Assembly (NCBI GenBank): GCA_022266195.1
Contig: WHVY01000002.1
Coordinates: 11,795,001-11,859,000 of the forward strand
Source of the DNA: Tetranychus cinnabarinus
Taxonomy: Eukaryota; Arthropoda; Arachnida; Trombidiformes; Tetranychidae
Direction: 5' to 3'
DNA length: 64,000 bases
Part shown: positions 59,301 to 64,000 of the stretch, piece by piece
How the letters are laid out: each line of letters starts with the position of its first letter
Numbering within the stretch: the stretch's first letter is position 1
The notes under the pieces: generated by a model
What the model was told of the DNA's origin: nothing
Databases searched by the model: none
The model's input: the letters and a program-made list of their open reading frames with translations, nothing else
Made by a program: the position numbers and the translations under genes

Positions 59301-59703
59301 TCTATGAATTATCTAGAAGCCGAAAAGGAGAAATGGTAAAAGCCGATAAAACAAGAAAAAAACCTCTGAATAAGTTGTAATTTTGCTGAAGTCCGATGAT
59401 TTCTAGTTTCTTCAGCAAAAATCATGAGTGCAAAAACTGCCAGGTAAGACTAGGTAATAAGATGACAACTAATGATGAGATAGAAAAAAGAAAGAGGAGA
59501 AAGAAAGAAGCGGAGAAAGAGAGAGAGAGAGATAGATAGAGACATGGAGATAGAGAGAGAGAGAGAGAGAAAGATTTGAAACAAAATTGAAAATAATTAA
59601 GAATTAAACTTACAAATTGTGAATTTGAATGACTGAAAATCTCGTTATCCATACTGGAATCATTGATGAAGATATCACTTATCAATCCTAAATCTGTATC
59701 CAT
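50323..59703 (-). CDS. CrebA: CrebA / CREB3-family bZIP transcription factor
   Basis: Five coding exons: 59703-59614, 57947-57761, 56051-55737, 55397-54564 and 50717-50323. Intron phases are 0, 1, 1, 1, giving 606 residues (Drosophila CrebA is 516). Landmarks in order match CrebA: NDWNDSDN with ILNDRLMSETVQSEHSY (about 31-60), KDMDIEAECFPCIPMSS (joined across intron 2), LPPTPPGSNSGSD (199-211), a long Ser/Thr/Asn-rich stretch, LTEEEKRTLIAEGYPIP (joined across intron 4), and the CREB3-type basic region LKKIRRKIKNKISAQESRRK (493-512) with leucine zipper. There is no transmembrane segment after the zipper, unlike mammalian CREB3L proteins but like fly CrebA. CrebA drives secretory-pathway genes in secretory tissues. 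The zipper holds a near repeat, QQLDQRAKESERRA then QQLDQRNKELENEN. The exact 3' splice site of exon 3 and the absence of extra exons are inferred from phase agreement. Confidence 0.92.
50718..54563 (-). other. large last intron of the CrebA-like gene
   Basis: About 3.8 kb, donor GAAG|GTAAGC at the left of exon 4 and acceptor CAATTTAG before exon 5. It separates LIAEG from YPIP in the middle of the conserved CREB3 motif. No nested gene is supported; the open frame at 52916-53134 (-) is hydrophobic low complexity. It includes a CT-rich tract (about 53230-53270) and a GT/GA microsatellite near 54341-54360. Confidence 0.6.
59478..59574. repeat. GA microsatellite in CrebA intron 1
   Basis: Long GA dinucleotide runs interrupted by GATA and CATG (about 59516-59574), with a looser purine stretch before them. 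On the transcribed minus strand this is a CT run about 40 bp after the exon 1 donor. Confidence 0.75.
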
Positions 59704-60410
59704 TTTGAAACAATTTATAGGTAACGATGAGATTAAGAATGGTAAATAAAATAGTACAGGGGAAAGTTAGGAGAAACTGAGTTCAATGTTTTCGCCATCA
59801 TCCACTTGATGAATCTACAGTCAGAAAAGAGTTGGAACTTTTTTGTCTAACATTGCACCATTGCTCATGAGCAAAGAGTAAAGGCTCAAATTAAAGGCTG
59901 ATTTTAGTTCTTCCAGTTATCTGTCAGGTGGCGCTGATAGCCCCAAGCGCCATCTATTGGATCAAAAACAACTCAGTTTCGAGTCTATCAGCAAAGTTCC
60001 TCGATTCTGTGATCCAGATTCCGGTGAAAAAGTGCAGTTATTTTATTTGTAGATGGTGATTATCCCAATTAAAAGATTAAAGATTTCAGCATTGATGTGC
60101 TAACTGAAAGTCTCAAAATTATTAAATTAATACTAAAAGCGTCATAAAAGGTGAAAAAATATGCATTTACAAAAAAATCTCAAAATGTCACCACCTGATG
60201 ATTGATAATTAAAACACAAGTAGATATGATTGAACAGTTAAACACCAAACATCTGGATACCCATTTAAATAAAGAAATACTTCAATGGTGGATCACCCTG
60301 CGTTGATTAAACTAAATCAATATTTCATCAAATGGAAGAAAAAGAATGGAAAGGTTAAAAATAACTGAATTAAATAATTACACAATTCAACAATACAACT
60401 ACTTACCCTA
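59704..60410 (-). promoter_or_regulatory. possible 5' UTR exons of the CrebA-like gene
   Basis: On the minus strand a polypyrimidine-rich acceptor (ACTCTTTTCTGACTGTAG) precedes 59814, and a donor (GCATAGG|GTAAGTAG) lies near 60408. Together they would give a spliced noncoding leader. The leader exon would contain an upstream ATG-ATG opening a frame of 23 codons that stops before the main ATG at 59703. Based on splice motifs only. Confidence 0.3.
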
Positions 60411-61009
60411 TGCAATTTGGATGAAACTTGACACTTAAGACTCAACACTCAACATTAAAGGGAAAATTATACTCTTCAAAATGGAAAAAGAGAATCACTG
60501 AAGTTAATTGTGTCCAACATTATAAAGAATTACTGATAAATTTGGAAACATTGAGAAAAATCAACAAAACCATCAAAAAGTTATGTCACTAAAAATACCA
60601 TGCTGTGCTTGAAACCTACTTGAACCATTTACATGAGCATGTATCAATGTGAAATATCAATCATATAACATCGATAACTTTAACATAGAAAATTAAAAGA
60701 ACTTGAAGTAAAACTGAAATAAAATAATTGAACTATTGAGTATAATAGAAGAAACAGTATACATATACAATAACTGTAATTCAACACTACATTAATTAAT
60801 TAGTTAATTAATTTTCTATTACTATTGGTCTTTTGTAAACTTAAGGCGATTGACTGTACCGCCATAGATGCTCACTTTCTTATAGAAACATCAGAGGGAA
60901 CTGCTGACCGATCTTTTCATGTGACTACATTTTTAAATGCTGTTTACAATTTTAGTTTTTTGGTGAATGTTAATTTTTGTTAATTTAAGATAATAGTTAA
61001 CTATTTTCA

Positions 61010-61675
61010 ATGGAGACTACAAAACCAAGCAAAAAACCGAATCGAAGATTTAGGAATGGTTCAAGATTCAATAAGAATAAGAAGAATGATCAACCACGAG
61101 ATGGCTTGGTTAAAAACACCAGTTTCCAGGGATTGACTCGAACAGTTGGTATGGATTGTGAAATGGTTGGTGTTGGTGACAAAGGTACTCAATCAATTCT
61201 TGCTAGAGTATCACTGGTTAATCAATTTGGACACTGTTTATATGATAAATATGTTAAACCAACAGAGCCCGTTACTGATTATCGTACTTCAGTTAGTGGT
61301 ATAAGACCTGAGGATATTGAGAATGGTGAAGATTTCAAGAAAGTACAATACGACGTTAATGATATAATTAAAGGAAGGATACTGGTTGGTCATGCTTTAA
61401 AGAACGATCTTAAAGTACTTTTCTTAGATCATCCACGAAGTCGAATCAGAGATACAAGTGTTTATTTTAAGAAAATGCTCAAAGGAGGAGGAAAACCGTC
61501 ATTGAAACGTTTAACATCTCAGCTTTTAGGTGTTGATATTCAACATGGTGAACACGATTCTGTGCAAGATGCTAGAGCGGCTATGAGATTGTATACAATG
61601 TACAAAAAGAAATGGGAAAGTGAAATCAAGTCTCGACATAAACCTCAAAAGTCTAAAAGCAAAAAGAAAGAATAA
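61010..61675 (+). CDS. RNA exonuclease 4 (REXO4/Rex4), DEDDh family
   Basis: Single exon, 221 residues; human REXO4 is 422 because of a longer N-terminal region. The basic N-terminus (KKPNRRFRNGSRFNKNKK) is a likely nucleolar signal. The exonuclease domain (about 45-200) has all catalytic residues: D49 and E51 in GMDCEMVG, D132 in LVGHALKNDLKVL, and H181/D186 in EHDSVQDARAAM. The Rex4 signature TDYRTSVSGIRPEDI follows ExoI. The C-terminus is Lys-rich. Yeast Rex4 acts in pre-rRNA processing (ITS1); vertebrate REXO4 binds regulatory DNA as well. The gene lies divergent to the CrebA-like gene, about 1.3 kb away. It is complete and apparently functional. Confidence 0.92.
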   Translation: METTKPSKKPNRRFRNGSRFNKNKKNDQPRDGLVKNTSFQGLTRTVGMDCEMVGVGDKGTQSILARVSLVNQFGHCLYDKYVKPTEPVTDYRTSVSGIRPEDIENGEDFKKVQYDVNDIIKGRILVGHALKNDLKVLFLDHPRSRIRDTSVYFKKMLKGGGKPSLKRLTSQLLGVDIQHGEHDSVQDARAAMRLYTMYKKKWESEIKSRHKPQKSKSKKKE

Positions 61676-62260
61676 TCTACCATTCCTCTGCACCACTAAT
61701 GATGAAGTGTTAAAAGTTTATTGTACATGTTTATTGTACAGAAAAATTACAAATTTATCTTTTATGTCTCATGGTTACGCAAATTTTCTTCAAGTTATCA
61801 TGGTTATGTGATTCCCGTACTTGATGTGATCTGAATTGTGCAGTCAGTTGATCAGTGGCGATTCAAATAACTCGCTTATCCATAATTTGGATTTTTCGAC
61901 CATCAAATCATAGGCTCGCATCAATGAGATCTAGTCATCAAGTAAATATAATAAAAAATATTTGGCCTTGTTCACTAACCAATGTTGATGATGCTAGTTT
62001 CAATGAGAATCAAAAAGACAATGATTTAACATTACAAAACATGTAAAATCAGAAAATCTGGGTTGCAACAACCAGAATGATGTGATGTGATAATAAAAGT
62101 AGGAATATAAGATAATTGAATACCTTTTATTGTTTTATACAATGTTAATTTGTTTAAATAGGTGTCACATCACTGAGCACTGGAAAGGAGAAGGCAAAAT
62201 GGCAAAAATTAGTTTTCTTGAACAATAATAAATAAATTATTCCGGACGATAATTTGATGA
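61676..62260. other. short spacer between convergent REXO4 and MINDY genes
   Basis: It should contain the two 3' UTRs. The plus-strand open frames here begin inside or just after REXO4 and have no support as genes. Confidence 0.5.
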
Positions 62261-64000
62261 TTAAAGCTCAGCAATTACCTTTGACGACTTTTCATCTGGT
62301 TTGCTGCTATTTTTTCTCGATGGTAAACTCTGACTTCTCCTATTTCCCGATTGAAGTGACCTGAAGTTTTCTCTAGGTTCAACGTTTAAATCGAGATTTG
62401 ACTGGCTTTCATTCTGCAAAGAAACCGATAAATCAGTATAAAAAATGAATAAATAAATTTAAATATATTTTACCTGAGATGTTTGCCCAGTTTGAGGCTC
62501 CCTGGAAAAAATAAACGAAAAAGAAATTCAGTAATGTATTAACGCCATGGATGCAAAAGATGAAAATAAAAACAGATTTTAATTATGAAACTTACTGGTA
62601 ACTAACTAATTGGCCTGCTTTACGTTTTTCTTCGTCTTGAAGTCTACGCGCGAATTCCTCGTCACTAAGCTCATTCAACCCATTCTCTGTTTTAAAATTT
62701 TCCCATTCTTTTTCTTTCTCGAACTCCTTTTTCTGTTCTTCTTGAAGACTTAATGCAATAAGGTAATCTTGATCAACTTGAACTTGCTGATCTTCGACAG
62801 TTAAGGAAGTCTTAGGAGGAACTGGAGTAAAGTCACCATCAACAAATAATCCATCATTTTCAATATTGCTGAGTGTTTCCCAAACTACTCTAGATTCAGT
62901 TAGAAAACCTTGATCAGTTACCAATTGAAATAATTGATCCTGTTAAGTAAGAAATAAAGAAATGAGTAAAAATGATAAGTAGCGAAAATATTGAGAAAAC
63001 TTTGAAGTATTATGATAAATACCTTATGTTTATATAATGTAATAAAATGATTATTTCGGAAGAGAACACTAAGTTCACCATCTTTTAACGTTGAATTTAA
63101 CTGAGACAAACCAAAATAGGTTAATTGCGAGGCGGTTCTTTCCAAAAATTGTTCGACAACTAAAGCTTTAAAACAAAAAAAATAATTCATGATTAATAAG
63201 TAATGTAAATTGATATTAATCAAAAGTACACCGGAATAATAGTAACATGATATCAAATGTGTACGAAAATGACAGGAAAAGGACAATCTGAAAATAAAAA
63301 TCCATAATTGAATCAAAAGTTGAATCATTCAGGTCAAGAACAAAAAAGAGTTAAATCTAGATAAATTCGAATAATATTATCTCTTTATCTTTTGCTAACG
63401 TTATCTTATTTACTCATCGTAATTTAATTTGGAATAATTTTGTAATCAGAATAAGTAACCTTGCAGCAAAATAATATCTGCAAGAAAATTTTCGCCTCCT
63501 ACGAGCTTTCTATGTCAATTAATCGATGTGTGGGTTGAAATATCAACGTTACAAAATTATCCATAAAAACGACATTACAAAATATATATAAACATGATAA
63601 AAATTAAGCTGATGAAAATATTAATAAATAAATACCTTCGAAGGCTGATTCTGGCCGTGTAGAGGTTTTATGAGTAATTATTTTGTCTACCAATTGATTA
63701 TAACTCAGATTACCAATAGATGATACTGTTTCGACATCATTTGGATCAACAAGCCAGCCATGATAAAGAGGAATGTGGAGAAGGTCAAAGAAAATTAATT
63801 CGGGTGTGAATTCAAAATCAGAGACACCGGAAAAGCGAACATTAACATCTAATCCGGTTTGCAGCTTGGGAAGAATAGCGATAGCATCATGCATATTTTG
63901 TTCATAATTAAGTTGATTTTCTTCTTTCAGGCCTTTAGGGATATTTTCCAATATACAATCGCCAAGATATTCCATTAATTGATTTGCTGTGATTACTTCC
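62261..64000 (-). CDS. MINDY-1/2 (FAM63) ubiquitin C-terminal hydrolase, 3' part
   Basis: Partial: the gene continues past the right edge, so the N-terminus and the catalytic Cys are missing here. Visible exons: 64000-63636 (open at the edge), 63165-63023, 62939-62596, 62501-62474 and 62413-62261. Phases agree. The first exon carries the MINDY motifs LQTGLDVNVRFSGVSDFEFTP, FDLLHIPLYHGWLVDP and LSYNQLVDKIITHKT. The second has EQFLERTASQLTYFGLSQL and GELSVLFRNNHFITLYKHK, whose NNHF His is the catalytic His of the family. The third has LVTDQGFLTES and the ubiquitin-binding helix DQDYLIALSLQEEQKK. Later exons are Ser/Arg/Lys-rich and end SSKVIAEL. MINDY-1/2 trims long K48-linked ubiquitin chains. 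The first base in the window is the last base of a codon. Confidence 0.92.

Noticed and set aside
1..64000. tRNA, rRNA, CRISPR array, retroelement or virus-derived genes
   Set aside because: No cloverleaf with a B-box (GGTTCGA-type), no regular spacer-repeat array, no reverse transcriptase, integrase, transposase or capsid motif was seen by eye in either strand.

Overview
This is an A+T-rich nuclear segment from an animal. Its genes are split by GT-AG introns, and the proteins belong to metazoan families: MSH2, CLP1, ribosomal protein SA, a CrebA-type bZIP factor, an SLC36 transporter and a MINDY deubiquitinase. The chitin-binding cuticle protein has the arachnid/mite form of the Rebers-Riddiford domain, and many genes are compact or intronless. 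I infer a chelicerate, most likely a spider mite (Tetranychus-like). That assignment rests on protein style, not on a database match. There is no bacterial, phage or CRISPR content, and I saw no convincing tRNA or rRNA gene.

Layout. 1-7.1 kb holds two secreted structural-protein genes, each with a TATA box: a Ser/Tyr/Pro-rich protein (+) and a four-exon RR cuticle protein (-). 7.1-20.3 kb is a gene-poor stretch of about 13 kb with simple repeats and one weak small-ORF candidate. 20.3-25.7 kb carries three orphan genes: a secreted protein with an acidic tail (-), a secreted protein with Gly, Lys-Met and Ala-Pro blocks (+), and an intronless zinc-finger/coiled-coil protein (+). 26.0-29.2 kb is a complete eight-exon MSH2 (-). 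It is followed at 29.65-31.17 kb by a deletion-riddled tandem copy, and at 31.94 kb by an older 41-bp remnant.

From 33 kb on the window is gene-dense: an SLC36-type amino-acid transporter (+); ribosomal protein SA (-); a small heat-shock protein (-) with a TATA box and heat-shock elements; a carbonyl-reductase-like SDR (+); CLP1 (-); an SRR1-like gene (+); CutC (-); a TA-flanked palindromic MITE; a second copy of the SDR (+); a large five-exon CrebA/CREB3-like gene (- , 50.3-59.7 kb); the exonuclease REXO4 (+); and the 3' part of a MINDY-1/2 deubiquitinase gene (-) that runs off the right edge.

The genes do not form one pathway. Two local duplications (MSH2 fragments and the SDR pair), the orphan secreted proteins, and a substitution in the CLP1 P-loop are the most unusual points. 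I found no clear sign of a new multi-gene system.
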